A stretch of DNA of 64,000 nt, taken from Unio delphinus. Taxonomy: Eukaryota; Mollusca; Bivalvia; Unionida; Unionidae. Of the stretch, positions 36,927 through 48,500 are shown in pieces. Position numbers and translations under genes: made by a program. Where the stretch lies: NCBI GenBank assembly GCA_029339505.1, contig JAQISU010000163.1, positions 5,937,501-6,001,500 of the forward strand. The letters run 5' to 3'. The notes beneath the pieces were generated by a model. The model made no database searches. It was given only the letters and a program-made list of their open reading frames with translations, and was not told the DNA's origin. Within the stretch, counting starts at the first letter, position 1, and every line of letters starts with the position of its first letter.

Positions 36927-37017
36927 TGGAACTATACGTTTTCGTGATATTGTTAGTAAACTGTTCCTAGTCTCAGGCCTTTTCCGCTGTACCATGAATA
37001 CGGAGTTCCTGGTAGTC

Positions 37018-37420
37018 TTAGACCCTTTCCCTTTTATTTGTATCTTCGCCCTTTTTTGGTTCATATGATTGAGCAATACTACGTACTGCTTTTGCACCAA
37101 GAGCTGCAGCGGCTTCTAACGCGTCTGCTTTACCAGTTGCAATTAATGCTGGAATCTCAGCTAGAAGTGAGAATACACCACCTGATTTTATCATGTTTTG
37201 ACCGCGGCTGCAAAGAGAGTGATCTGAACACCTTTTATTTATCTTCGATAGCATCATTGAAGTGTTTCATCTGACGATTTGTCAATGACAATTTATTTTG
37301 ACCACCAGACATCTGATTGTGTTTCAGTGATTTCGTGGTTCCACAGTTTTTAGCTGATTCCGATTGCATTTTTTTAATTTGACCGGGAGTTAACGTAACA
37401 CTAGCATGACTATATGACAT
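37018..37420 (-). pseudogene. pX-like core or scaffold protein, copy 2
   Basis: MSYSHASVTLTPGQIKKMQS starts a twofold internal repeat as in copy 1. After a frameshift near 37210 the C-terminal hydrophobic Ala-rich segment is readable (GGVFSLLAEIPALIATGKAD, AAAALGAKAVRSIA). This C-terminal half, lost from copy 1, could be membrane-active or packaging-related. Confidence 0.65.
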
Positions 37421-37453
37421 TTTATTTAATAACAGATTGATTTAATTGTTACA

Positions 37454-38395
37454 TTATATATTTTCCACTGGTGTATAAACAACTTTCATTCGTCCACCAA
37501 CACCTTCGAGTAGCATTGATTTGTCACTGAGAATGACAGCACGATTCAGTAACGCAAAAGATATATGACGCGGCGCTAAAAACACCTTGTTTTGATTCCA
37601 GGTGCCATGTAAGTGTACCATCAATATTAGAATCCATGGTATATGTTGTTGTTGTTAGCCATGATAGCAATGATTTTACTCCATGATCCATAAATGATAG
37701 TAATCTTTCTTCCATGGTAATTGAAGGAGTCATTACTGGCATCCACAATGATAGTTTTGATAAAATGACTTTACCATCAGCAACACCAGCATCACGCCAG
37801 ATTGCATCATTATCACTACCCTTTCGCACGTGTAATACTGTATGCTTCGCTCCATAGATAACTTTTCTAACATTTCTGCAAAATTCGAAAATATGATGCA
37901 GTGGAATCGCGCATGAAAATTGTCGACGCTGTCCTTGCAACATTGATATGAGTGATCAGTGAGATCTTTTGTGAACATCATAGACGAACCTGCCGCTCTT
38001 GTATAATCATCAGAATATCTTGCTAACCCCACTATTGTTGTGGCAACATCATCCTTACGCTCCATAGATTCAATTTCTCTTCCATCAGTCATATATCTAG
38101 CACTCTCAAATAGCGCCATGATACCATTATTGACAAAGCCAACTCGGGTTTTTGGGTCATCTGCATATGGTGGATCATTATGAACAGCATCATTTGCTAC
38201 GAGTTCTCCTTCTACTTCAATAAATGCTTCAGCGGGTAGAAAGTATTTGCTGGTATCATGGACTTGAAGTTCGATTTTTGATCGAAGATCCGGTTGTACT
38301 GCATGATAGGAATATAATTGATAGTTGCGTACAGAATCATTCTTGTGTACTGGTGCATCTAAATCAAACACTGGGTTAGGAGCCGATTTAAACAT
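37454..38395 (-). pseudogene. major capsid protein (double-jelly-roll type), copy 2
   Basis: The N-terminal 220-codon frame (37733-38395) has IELQVHDTSKYFLPAEAFIE and IMALFESARYMTDGREIESM. It then loses about 130 bp near 37950 relative to copy 1. A second frame (37524-37943) has RQFSCAIPLHHIFEFCRNVR. A further deletion of about 400 bp near 37540 joins it to the C-terminal SDKSMLLEGVGGRMKV (stop at 37454). About 315 of 470 codons remain. Confidence 0.78.
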
Positions 38396-38399
38396 ATTA

Positions 38400-38906
38400 T
38401 TATATATTTCTTGATCTAAATCGCGATCTCGCTCGCGATTTCAAACCACTTCCCGCTATCATATTTGCAGTAATATTTCCCTGAGTGTCATATCCATCAT
38501 TGTTCAGTGATGCTATTTTTCGATCCACTGAGTTATTTATTATTTTGCTAATACTAGCAGGCATAATCTCTGTAGATGGTAGTGGTCCCAATGATTTTAT
38601 CACCGGTGATTTTATCACTGGTGTTGGTTTCTTTCGTCGCCGAACTAACGATAGTAGTTTTTCTTTAGCCGCGGAAAATGCTTTCCCGGCAACATCACCG
38701 ACAGCGCTAATACCCTTATCATCAATAACATCAATAGCTTTTATCGATAACTGTTTTGCGATTGGTGCTATTTTTGGAGCCATTCTTGCAAATAACCCTG
38801 CAATGGTATTGCCGAGACCATCTCCATAGTACGCTCTATAAACTGGCAATCGTGAGTTTACTACGTAAGTCATGGTTGGTATATTGTGGTTGTAGTGCAT
38901 GATCAT
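38400..38906 (-). CDS. small basic virion protein (GLFARM family), copy 2
   Basis: An intact 168-codon frame: AYYGDGLGNTIAGLFARMAP at about residues 24-43, an Arg/Lys-rich run (LLSLVRRRKKPTPV) at about 84-97, a twofold VIKS repeat and an Arg/Ser-rich end. It has no strong membrane segment but an amphipathic N-terminal half. It lies directly upstream (in transcription) of the capsid gene. Gene order and composition suggest a genome-binding or capsid-lining protein; the function is an inference. It is the only virion-region gene in either copy without a break. Confidence 0.6.
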   Translation of the reverse strand: MIMHYNHNIPTMTYVVNSRLPVYRAYYGDGLGNTIAGLFARMAPKIAPIAKQLSIKAIDVIDDKGISAVGDVAGKAFSAAKEKLLSLVRRRKKPTPVIKSPVIKSLGPLPSTEIMPASISKIINNSVDRKIASLNNDGYDTQGNITANMIAGSGLKSRARSRFRSRNI

Positions 38907-39001
38907 CTTATTTAAATGACATTTATCTAATCTCGAAATCCTTTGGATTTTCGATTAATCACCAATGACAAAGTCATCAGCGACAAGGTTACCAATGACA
39001 A

Positions 39002-40052
39002 TTAGTCAATGTGGTAACCGTCCGCTAGCTCATCAATAAACTCTCGGTATACACCAATATCCATGATACCACCCTCAAATAGTCGTCTGCAGATATCAGC
39101 TGCCTCATTATTTCCGGTGAATTATTTCCAGCTCGTTTCCCTCCTACGATAATTTCTAATCGTGATATATCCCCGAGAATATTATTAGGACAACGAACTA
39201 GACCACTACCTGAAATCCCCCTTGGGGTTCCACTCTGAGAAAGCCCCTCCCCACTACTATAACCAGTTGTACCTTGTGTATCCTTTTCCTGATCTTGTAA
39301 ATGTCTAAAAAGTTCATCATTATGTTCATCTTGATCAAATGGCATATACAATGACTGCTTATTATCAGACTCCAATAATCTCAAACTCATATGATCATCA
39401 TCAGGTAGTGGTTGTCGTTGAGGCGAGAAAGATATTAACTTTGAAGGCTGTTGTCTTTTTCTTTGCAATGTTTGCGTTTGTTTTGTTTTTAGTTCTTCAT
39501 ATTGATCATTCACTGTACCCACCGCATGGAGATATCCAGTGTATGATGCATTGCGTTGATCACTTCGACTTGTGTTAGTTTTGATTTTGTAAAACACATC
39601 AGCCCATTGTTTCATATTTTTAATATACCCGTGTTGTTCTGGTTTCAACATTTTTTTTCTGTTTTCATAAGTCGCAACAACAAGCGCAGGAATTTCTGCT
39701 GGATCAGTGTTATCAATTGCTGCTAACCCCTCCTTTTAAAATCGATTACGTAATTCATCTACTCTGTTTTCATTGGTTTTTTTTGGACCAGGTGGGATTT
39801 TTTGCAACAGCGCTGATGTTTTTTCAGTTTCCTTTGCTATTTTGTCAAGCACTGGTACAGTAGCAGTAATACCCTCCTTAGTAGCAGTGGTTATTGGTTT
39901 GAATAATTGTTCAGTTCCCGTTGTAAAAACGGTTTGAAATTCTTGTCTCGTTTGGAGCTTATTTCGAACGGAATCACGAACTGGAACAAATCTCCTAATC
40001 GCAGCTAATCTCTCTCGCGTGCTAATCTAGTTGTTAGGACTTCACCTACCAT
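39002..40052 (-). pseudogene. large structural-region protein, copy 2
   Basis: It starts MVGEVLTTRLARERLAAIRR with RDSVRNKLQTRQEF, includes ITTATKEGITATVPV, then after an in-frame TAA at about 39737 a 208-codon frame (39025-39651) rich in Gln, Asp and Ser. It ends with NNILGDISRLEIIVGGKRAG. A 4-bp deletion near 39110 relative to copy 1 shifts the C-terminus, which otherwise matches copy 1 (REFIDELADGYHID). This is an unknown family that sits between the basic virion protein and the palindromic region. Confidence 0.55.
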
Positions 40053-40079
40053 TATAAATTAATAAACGCAAATCCACAG

Positions 40080-40640
40080 ATGGCTACGCGTTTCAATTTT
40101 TTCATAAAAGTAGAGGGTGAAAACCCCAGAAATTTATTTAGAGAAAATCGATTTTGATGAAATCTTGTCGACGGATTAGACAAAAACACTGAAAAATCAA
40201 TGAAAAAAGCATCGAAGATTTGACGATCACGATGAAAAACACCATAAAATTTGCCTCACAAGGATATAAATCTCATCAAAATCGATTTTCTCTAACTGAA
40301 TTCCTGGGGTTTTTACCCTCAATTTTCATGAAATTATGTCGACGGATTGCATAAAAACACCACAAAAATGACCCCAAACGCCACCAAAACGACCGCAAAT
40401 CAATGCAAAAAAAATAAATCTTTGAAAATATTTCGGCAGTTAACAAATAAAATAAAATCCACCCACCCAAAGTTCATTTGAATTTCACTACAGTGTTTCA
40501 TTTCTTCCGCGTTGGTGATAAATCACCGGGCAAAAAAAACACAATACTTGGAAGGTATTATAGAGTTTTTGTTCCATCTGAGAAAGCATACCTGTCTATA
40601 GAATTTCAACTGATACAATTTATCCCGGTGATTTAATCAC
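40080..40640. promoter_or_regulatory. large palindrome, candidate replication origin, copy 2
   Basis: Inverted repeat with 48-bp arms: 40113-40160 (GAGGGTGAAAACCCCAGA ... GATTTTGATGA) and 40273-40320 (TCATCAAAATCGATTTTC ... TTTTTACCCTC), with a 112-bp loop. Inside and beside it is a direct repeat of GTCGACGGATT. A second smaller inverted repeat, AAATCACCGGG (40520-40530) and CCCGGTGATTT (40624-40634), lies to its right. No gene is present. The position corresponds to the repeat-rich region at 26363-26930. Confidence 0.55.
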
Positions 40641-40658
40641 TGGGCTATAGAATGTGGA

Positions 40659-41084
40659 TTACTCACCTGCAAACAGATATTTTGTACATCGTGGGTATTG
40701 TACATTTACTGTGTTGAGGTAACCAAAGGAGAAAAGTGATTTCACTCTGATGATTTCTTTTATTGTTTTGATTTTCGAGTTTATTGTGCGTTTGATTTTA
40801 TATTGTTTGCCCAATTCGCTTCTGACTTTTTCGACCGCAGTGAATAGCGGGATAAATTTGTTGATGTCGTTACAAAATGTGAGTGAGTCATTTACCTCGC
40901 GCTGAATTCGTTTGATCAACCCATACTCTTTGGCATGTACATATCTATTATTCTGGGCGCTATCATCAAGATCATGAAATTCAGAGAGAATCTGATTACA
41001 ATTAAATTTATCTGACAATTGTATTCTTTGATTTTTCAAATTTGAAATCTCGTTAATAATGTCATTCATGTTTTCGAAATTCAT
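40659..41084 (-). CDS. small helical protein, copy 2
   Basis: An intact 141-codon frame. The first ~98 residues align with the gene at 26931-27227 (NDIINEISNLKNQRIQLSD, YGLIKRIQ, KFIPLFTAVEKVRSEL). The extra 43 C-terminal residues are not present in copy 1, where a stop follows the shared part, so they may be read-through. An unknown element protein. Confidence 0.6.
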   Translation of the reverse strand: MNFENMNDIINEISNLKNQRIQLSDKFNCNQILSEFHDLDDSAQNNRYVHAKEYGLIKRIQREVNDSLTFCNDINKFIPLFTAVEKVRSELGKQYKIKRTINSKIKTIKEIIRVKSLFSFGYLNTVNVQYPRCTKYLFAGE

Positions 41085-41198
41085 TATATGATATGTTATA
41101 TATCTAATATATTTTATATATCATACAAAAAACCTGTGATCAATACTAACTCGTTATCGTATATGATTTATGATAGACAATACAACCCTTCAAACCCC

Positions 41199-41484
41199 CA
41201 TTCGAGTGTTATGGCGGGTTTATAAGGCACAAAGAGAGATGGTACATATATGATGGACATTAATACATCCTTATTAACTCCCATTCGAGTGTTATGGCGA
41301 ATTTATCAGGTACATATAAGACATTAACCCCTATTCGAGTGTTATGGCGAGATTATAAGGCACATAGAGGGACAATGATACATGATCTATAATAGACCAT
41401 ACAACCTTTCAACTCCTATTCGATTGTAATGGCAAGTTGATAAGGTACATATAAGACATTAACCTCCATTCGCGTGTTGTGGCG
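41199..41484. repeat. iteron-like repeats, five copies
   Basis: Five direct repeats of CCATTCGAGTGTTATGGCG followed by a T-rich half and ACATA, at about 41199, 41281, 41331, 41415 and 41466. Spacing is irregular (about 50-84 bp). The last two copies are diverged. Confidence 0.75.
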
Positions 41485-41784
41485 GGTTTATACGATAACG
41501 ATTTAGAATTGATCACGGTTTTTTGTATAAGGACAGCACAAGACAATGGATTATAGGGGGACAGCATAGGGAAACTGCACAACACATTGCACAAGGGGCT
41601 GAATCTACTTTCAAACTGAAACCACCATATCCCCAACAAAATCACCCTGGGTTGAATGTAAAAACACATTCACACCGTGTGACGGTGTGTGACGTATGGA
41701 GGTTTCACGGTTGAATTTCGAATGGCTTAAAGCCCCAATTATATAGAAAAACCTTCCGATCGGTACCGTAGACAATAATAATGC

Positions 41785-41840
41785 CTGCCACGAGATTCGA
41801 ACGCTGGGCCTCGAGACGAGATCCAACCGCATATGGAATA
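41785..41840 (-). other. tRNA-like fragment
   Basis: The minus strand contains a B-box-like GCGTTCGAATCTC preceded by GCGGTTGGATCTCGTCTCG, reminiscent of a tRNA anticodon and T arm. No clean acceptor stem could be drawn, so this may be a tRNA pseudogene or SINE piece. Confidence 0.25.
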
Positions 41841-42170
41841 CGTTAATATTCGAGATCTACAATTCTATAATTTTAAATATAATATAAGTGTATCACGTGA
41901 AGTGTTTAACGGATGGTGTATACTGTAGATAAAAATCATATCAATCGTAGATGAAAATTGTAGATTTTTACTCTAATTAAAAATCGTAGACAAAATTATA
42001 AATTTTCTAGTCAAACCAACACAAAAAAAACATTCAGTCAGACTATGAGTCATCGAAAAATCCCATTGAGATCCGGTGACAGTTATCGTTATTTCAAAAC
42101 CACACGTACAAGCCCACACGAGTTATTCCCCTTGGTGTTATATACATAACAAAATGAAAATTTAGATGTA

Positions 42171-42575
42171 AACGAATTTAATTCTATGTCCATTTCTTTT
42201 GGAGATAGCGGATTAATAAATTCCTTCTGCAAAATGTCAAACCTAGGGCATACAAATATCAAAATACCTACCGGCTTCAGCCATTGATTGAAATATTATT
42301 CTTCGTTATTTTCTGTATTAAGAGACTTGACACATTTTGCAATTTTCGATTATTCTCCAGTTTTGCCCCGCTTGGTATTCTCACTCTGTGTGATAGCCTG
42401 CAGATTATCTAAAGAATTATCAGTTTTTATACCATTTATGTGATCAATCACAAGACCATCCGAAATTTCTCCGTTAAACACCTAGTGGACGAATCTATGA
42501 TTAAGATACATTTTCTTTCCAACAGAAAACATCAAATACACCATACCATTGTCCGTCCCTAATACTTGTTTTAGT
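42171..42575 (-). pseudogene. HNH homing endonuclease-like remnant, copy 2
   Basis: It encodes YLNHRFVH, a stop, then FNGEISDGLVIDHINGIKTD and SLDNLQAITQSE, matching the HNH core of the copy at 27283-27774. More stops follow in the NUMOD1-like tail. The N-terminal NUMOD4-like part and the neighbouring zinc protein gene are missing, so the polymerase start lies directly beside the HNH remnant. Confidence 0.7.
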
Positions 42576-42582
42576 TATAATA

Positions 42583-45576
42583 TGGAGGAGTTCGAGAGAT
42601 TATCGAAAATTACGCCTTGGAAAAATGATAAATTCAATCTCGATAGAGTCTCCACTGATGTACAAAAGGGTCTAATAAGTGATAGAAGCATGTTGGGTAA
42701 AATCTGTGATGCATTTAATTAATTCAAGCGCGATGGAGCATCTCACTGTTGGTCAACAACATTTCGAATTGATGGTAGTGTTGACGCTACCATGAACGAC
42801 GAAAGAGCAGCAGTAATAATCTCGCATCTTGCCCATAGAAAGTATTCTTTTAGAGTGACATTCATTATCCGCTCAGAAATGGGGAATTGGATTATACGCG
42901 ACAAGTTTGAACCCATCCTGAAAAATAAAATAAAAATAAAAACAATAAAATTGTCACCATGAGTCAGGATTCCAAACCAGGAACGCTGACTGGAATTGAC
43001 AAACCATAATTACGAGAGAGCTTATCCTATAACCGCGGTTGTTTATGGAATCTATCCGTTAAATGATAAACCGAGTATTGAAAAATTAAAACCAATGAAA
43101 TATTCGTCGCTGAATTGTGTAGCGGAACGAATAATAGAGCATTTTACAAATGCATTGCGTAAAAACAAATTAACGGATCTAAGACGTAATAAAGTAAATG
43201 AATGGGGATTAACAGTGAAGGAGAGCGGAGCAACAATTCAAAATGCGGCCGCGTTAGAACGGATACAAAAATTTCCATTAACGGTAGCGACAGTAACAGG
43301 CGAGAAATATTATACGACTCGAAATATAAATCGAGAGGATCTCCAATCAAAATTATTGACCATAATGCACACGCGTGGACATCCGCAGTAACAATATTTC
43401 CGCGGGATATAACCATAAAATATCTACCCGTGGAATTCTCGGGAGAAGAATTCTCTGAAGAGAAATTATTTGATTTTATTTACGAGTTAAGTAAAAACGA
43501 TCCTGTGTCAGTGTGGTTATCTCAGAGTTTTGAAAACGAAGAAGATAAATTCGATCAGTTTGTAAGACCCAACGGTGAAATATATCGTACTGAAACCCTC
43601 CACAACGAGATGAAAAAACTAGCTAGTGGTTTTTCAACGGATTACGACGAACAATTACTGACAAACTGTTTTACAATACCGTCGGTTGCAGCTCATTTCA
43701 CGAAAAAAAGAAATCTATGGGAACCAACAAGAGCCGAATTTCTCTCAGATATCGAATGAAGCTGCGTGAAATATGGCCTTGGCAGATTATGGAATACAAA
43801 ATATGACCCTGAAAACATAATTTCGGTTAATATGATTGCGTGTTATCCAGGGAGTTTTTATGGGTATGGAGAATGCTCTGAGTACTTGAAAAGATTTGAA
43901 CATCCCACACACAAAATGGCCCGTGTTGCGATTAATAGACCACTTCCCGATTTTGATATAACCGGATTCGCTCGTGTGGTATCATTCGAAATTGCTAAGG
44001 GTTTTCATCATTGTTGTTATGCTTGGTTTGGTAGACACATCTCTGAAAAACACTGGATGCCAATGGTATTATTATGGTATATGATTGATTCTAAAATACT
44101 GATATCGCTGATTGTCAATGAAGCAATTATATCATATCGAAAACAAACGGAAGTCTGGTTACCACAACCCGATAGTCTGGATAGTATAACCAGCGAAAAC
44201 AAAAAACAATTTCCTAATCTCGACGAAGAATATATCGTTAGGTGGTCAAACGAGATCTTTGAAGTTAGAAATAAACACGCAAAAGATATCGGTAGAAAAA
44301 TAATTGGTAAATTCACACAGGGTGGAAAATACGACCACAAACGGTATTCTTCATGATTAATTATAGATGATATTGAATACGATTTTATAATCGCATATGC
44401 AAATCTAGGGGTATATATGTCGATCGTAAAGACGCTTTCTTGTCCGATGGAACCAAATTAAGTACAATTGTTACTTACACAGATGGAGAAAATCCTCAAT
44501 ATACGTACTTAAGGTCGTCTATGCTGGCTTATGCTTCTATTAATTTACTTTCGATGATAAATAGATTTCTTGACACCGCGGTTAGAGTCGCCACTGATTC
44601 ATTTTATATAAACGTAAAACATAAAGAAGCAGTGGCCGAATTCACAAATTCCGACAAGAGTTGGGGGTCATGGAGAATTAAAAAGGAAATACTGCGTGAT
44701 TACTCTAAATCAGCAGATGTTACAATTGAAAACAATTACTTGAAAACTAATCAGATATCAGAACTATCTGATGCACCTTCGATATCCGATCCCATATGTA
44801 AATATAAAACCAGTTACCTAAACGGCTGTGGTGGGCCAGGAAAGACGACTCGTGCGATTGAATTATTTCGAGGGAAATCAAACATGATTGTGCTAACACC
44901 AACAAATAAACTTGAAAGAGAGATGACACAGCGGGGAGTTATAACTTGCACTTATCACAGCTTCTTTCGATGGAAAAATGCCGAATGGACTCGAGATCGA
45001 ATGGGCGAAAAATATATTCCTGAAATTATTTTTTGGGATGAGATATGCACAGTGTCGTTAGATGTATTAAAAACATTTCTCGGTTGGTTGCTAACAAAAA
45101 ACACCACGGTGATTATGTGTGGTGATCACGGTCAACCACCACCAATTAAAGGGAAATCTCCACATGATTGGTTGAAGAATTTTGTAGACTATTATGAAGA
45201 AATTAATACTGATCATAGATCACTTGATAATGAATTACGTGAGTTTAAGAAACTAATCAGATTACAACCGGATACAATCCAGTGTGAAATAGCGCGTGAA
45301 ATAATTTCAGAAACCCCATTAATTGATTTCTGGGAAGCGTGGAGACCAAACGATTTGATAGTGGTAAGTAGAAAGATAGTCAGAGACACACTTCAGATGA
45401 AGTTATTTAGCGCGCATAAAGAAAAATTCGCAACACTTCCAGTACCGCTGTGTTATAGACCCAAGGGTAAAAGAAAACATAATATCGAAGTTGATATTCC
45501 TGGACAAAGTGAAAAATAAATTCTCGTGAAAAATGATATTGTGTTGGTTGATATCGGTGTTGTCAAAGATGCATTG
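42583..45576 (+). pseudogene. family B DNA polymerase fused to SF1 helicase, copy 2
   Basis: This is a homologue of 28207-31504 with different breaks: a stop near 42720, frame changes near 42950 and 43000, stops at 43757 and 44354, and a frame change near 44390. Long intact stretches remain: 43202-43759, 43766-44356 and 44440-45519. Motif A reads VNMIACYPGSF, with Asn where copy 1 has Asp; motif C is VATDSFYI. Walker A reads GCGGPGKTT, with Pro for Ser. Walker B FWDEI and motif III CGDHGQPPP are kept. The gene ends at about 45576, where retrotransposon sequence begins, so helicase motifs V and VI are lost. Confidence 0.83.
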
Positions 45577-48500
45577 TGGAGTATTTATGATGTAATTTAA
45601 GTCATTAATTTTCCAGACCATACTATCTGGCCTGAAGAGGATTTTGTGGCATTGGTAAGAGAGCCAGGACTCTATCACCAGGCTGAAAACTCCTTTCCTT
45701 CGATTGTTTATCATATCTTGATTTCAGTTTAGATTGAGCAGAATGCAGATTTGCTCTTGCGACATCACAAGCCTTTGACAACTTGTATCTAAAATCGGAA
45801 AGTTAATCAAGAAGATTGATCTCAGTATCTGCATTAGAGAGAAGTTTCTCTTTCAATAACTTCAATGGTCCACGCACAGTGTGTCCAAAAAGCCAGTTCA
45901 AAGGGACTGAAGCCTAAAGATTCTTGAACTGATTCTCTAACAGCAAACAATAGTAAATGAATGCCTTTGTCACAATCTTTATTCGTATCAAAACAATATG
46001 ATCGGATCATATTTTTCAAAGTCTGATGGAATCTTTCTAATGCCCCTTGGCTCTCAGGGTGATAGGTAGAAGATTTGAATTGCTGAATGCCCAATTCACG
46101 CATAACTTGTTGGAAAATTCCAGACATGATGTTTGAAACTTGATCAGACTGAACAGATTTGCGAAGGCCATACTGAGTAGAAAACTTTATCAAAGCTTAC
46201 TATTGTTTTAGATTTCATATTCCTCAACGGAATTGCTTCTGGAAACCTTGTTGACGCACACATAATGGTCAACAGGTATCGGTTACCTGACTTGGTCTTG
46301 GGTAAGGGACCTACACAATCTACCATAATTCTACTAAATGGTTCGTCAAAGGCAGGAATAGGTAACAGATGAGCCTTAGGTATCTTCTGATTGGGTTTTC
46401 CTACCATTTGAAAGTATGACAAGATCTACAGTATTTGGTAACCTCACTTTTGATTTTTGGCAAATGGAAGTGAGTCAAGATCTTGTGATAAGTTTTATTA
46501 ATCCCTAAATGACCAGCCAAAGGAGTTTCATGGGCCAAATTAAATATTTCCTGTCTGTAATGTTTTGGAACTACTATTTGATAGTTCACTGACCATTCAT
46601 CGCCAGCAGGTACCTCGGGAGGTCTCCATGTTCTCATAAGAATTCCATTTTTAATGAAATAACAGACAGGAACTTCAGTGGCTTCAGTCTCACTTATGGT
46701 CCTTTGAAACAAACAGGAGAGCTCAGGATCTTTTTCCTGTTCGACGACAAGTGACTGTCGTTTATCACCCTGATTAGAATAAATAGAATGAGTTGTTAAA
46801 AGAGGATCACTATGATCAATGCCTTCTGATTGATCCAAACAAGGAGTAAAAGTGACCTGATTAAAAGCCTGACTTATACACTTGTCAGCTAAAGGAATAC
46901 TGATTTATCAACATCATTTTCAAGAGCTTTCTTTGACATAGCTCTGGTAACTGCACAAGCTTGAAATATATCAGGGAATTCTTTTTCAATTGGATCAACT
47001 TTCTGATCCAAATCAGGCTTGTCAGTTACAAGTGGATTAACCACAAACTTGTCTCCAGCTAAGTCGTTGCCTAGTAATAAATGAATGCCCTCAACGGGTA
47101 AAACCAAGACTGTTCCGACTGTCACAGGTCCTGATACTAAGTCTGATGCCAAATTCACACAATGGAGAGGAACATTAACAAAGCCGCACTCTTCTCCCTG
47201 AATAAAAAAACCCTTTCATTAGAAGAAGACTTCTCAGAAAAAGGCAAAATACCTGACAACAAAAGACTCTGAGAAGCTCCTGTGTCCCTTAAAATTTTAA
47301 TAGGAGCGGAATTGGCTGAATCACCCAAGAGTGATATAGAACCCTTGGATATGAATGGTTCATAATTCTCCATAATAAAATCAGACTGGGGTTTATTAGA
47401 CCCAACAAATGTATTGCTTTCTATACATGACCGTGACATTGACCTTCTTAGAAATAAGAACATTTGAAACAGGTCTGTCTTGATTCTGATGCTTATTTTT
47501 CAGTTTATAGCAATCAGAAATAAAGTGTCCTTTTTTCTTACAATAGGTACACGTCGGAAGAGGCAAGGATCTAGAATCAAGCTTCTCTGAAGTTTGATGT
47601 TTGAAAGTTGTGCTAGTCTGAGTTTAAAAGGGCTGGTATTATGCTGAAATACTTTTCTGCCAGAAGACTGTTGACTCTTGTTGAATAAAAGTCTTATTAA
47701 CAACATTAAATTTATGTGTCAAATAATATTCGTCAGCAGCTCGAGCAGCGTTCTCCAAGGTTTCAATCCTATGCTCATCGAGATAAGTTTTAACGTCACT
47801 ATGGACACATTTTTTGAACTCTTCAATTAATATCATTTACTTGAGATTTTAATAATCTTGTTTGACTTTCTTGGCTAAGCACCATCTATCAAACAACTGC
47901 TCTTTTTCTCTAGCAAATTCGACATGAGTTTGTCCAGCTTCTTTTCTGTAATTTCTGAATTTTTGTCGTTAAGCTTCAGGGACTAACTCATAACCCCTTA
48001 GAATGCATTCTTTAACTACATCATAGTCACCACTTTGGTGAACAGACATTGAAGTGTAAATCTCACTAGCCTTACCAGTGAATACACATTGCAATAACTG
48101 AATCCAATGCTCCCTTGGCCACTTTAAATTTTCTGCAAAGTTTTCAAAATGAATGAAGTATTTATCTACTTTTCTCTGAAAGGGGGCACTAATTGAATAT
48201 TCCTTGTTAAATGAAAACTTAAATTTAGATTTGAAGTATGATGGTGTTTTTCATTTGCCACCTCTAATTCTTTCTATCTATATTGATATTCCCTTTCTTC
48301 CCTCTCTTTATCATATTGTAATTATCTTTCTATCTCCTCTTTGTCATATTGTCTTTCTTTCTCCCTTTCATGCCTCTCTCTCTCTCCTTTTTCATATTGT
48401 AATTGTCTTTCGTTTTCCCTTTCCTGTTTCTCGCTCTCCCTTTCCTGAAATTCCAGCTTCTTCAACTCTAATTCCATCTTGAATTTTAATTCTAATTCCT

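Larger units (their letters stand above)
41100..42170. other. extra segment in copy 2 without homologue in copy 1
   Basis: About 1 kb with no recognised gene: an iteron-like repeat block (41199-41484), short A/T-rich words, and a tRNA-like piece near 41790. It is either an insertion or a region deleted from copy 1. Confidence 0.5.
33366..45576. mobile_element. Maverick/Polinton-like virus element, copy 2
   Basis: It has the same gene order and orientation as copy 1. It begins with the terminal sequence GCAGCAGAGAGGGCGAACAG and keeps the protease and fibre-like region lost from copy 1. It lacks the zinc protein, has two deletions in the capsid gene, and has about 1 kb of extra DNA (41100-42170) between the small helical gene and the HNH remnant. 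The right end is cut by an LTR retrotransposon fragment at about 45576. Confidence 0.8.

Noticed and set aside
41199..41484. CRISPR-like array
   Set aside because: Repeat spacing is irregular, repeats are degenerate, the setting is eukaryotic and there are no cas genes.
45834..46422. Maverick-type integrase belonging to the virus-like element
   Set aside because: It follows gag, a CCHC knuckle, an aspartic protease and the H2C2 domain on the same strand, so it belongs to the Gypsy-type retrotransposon.
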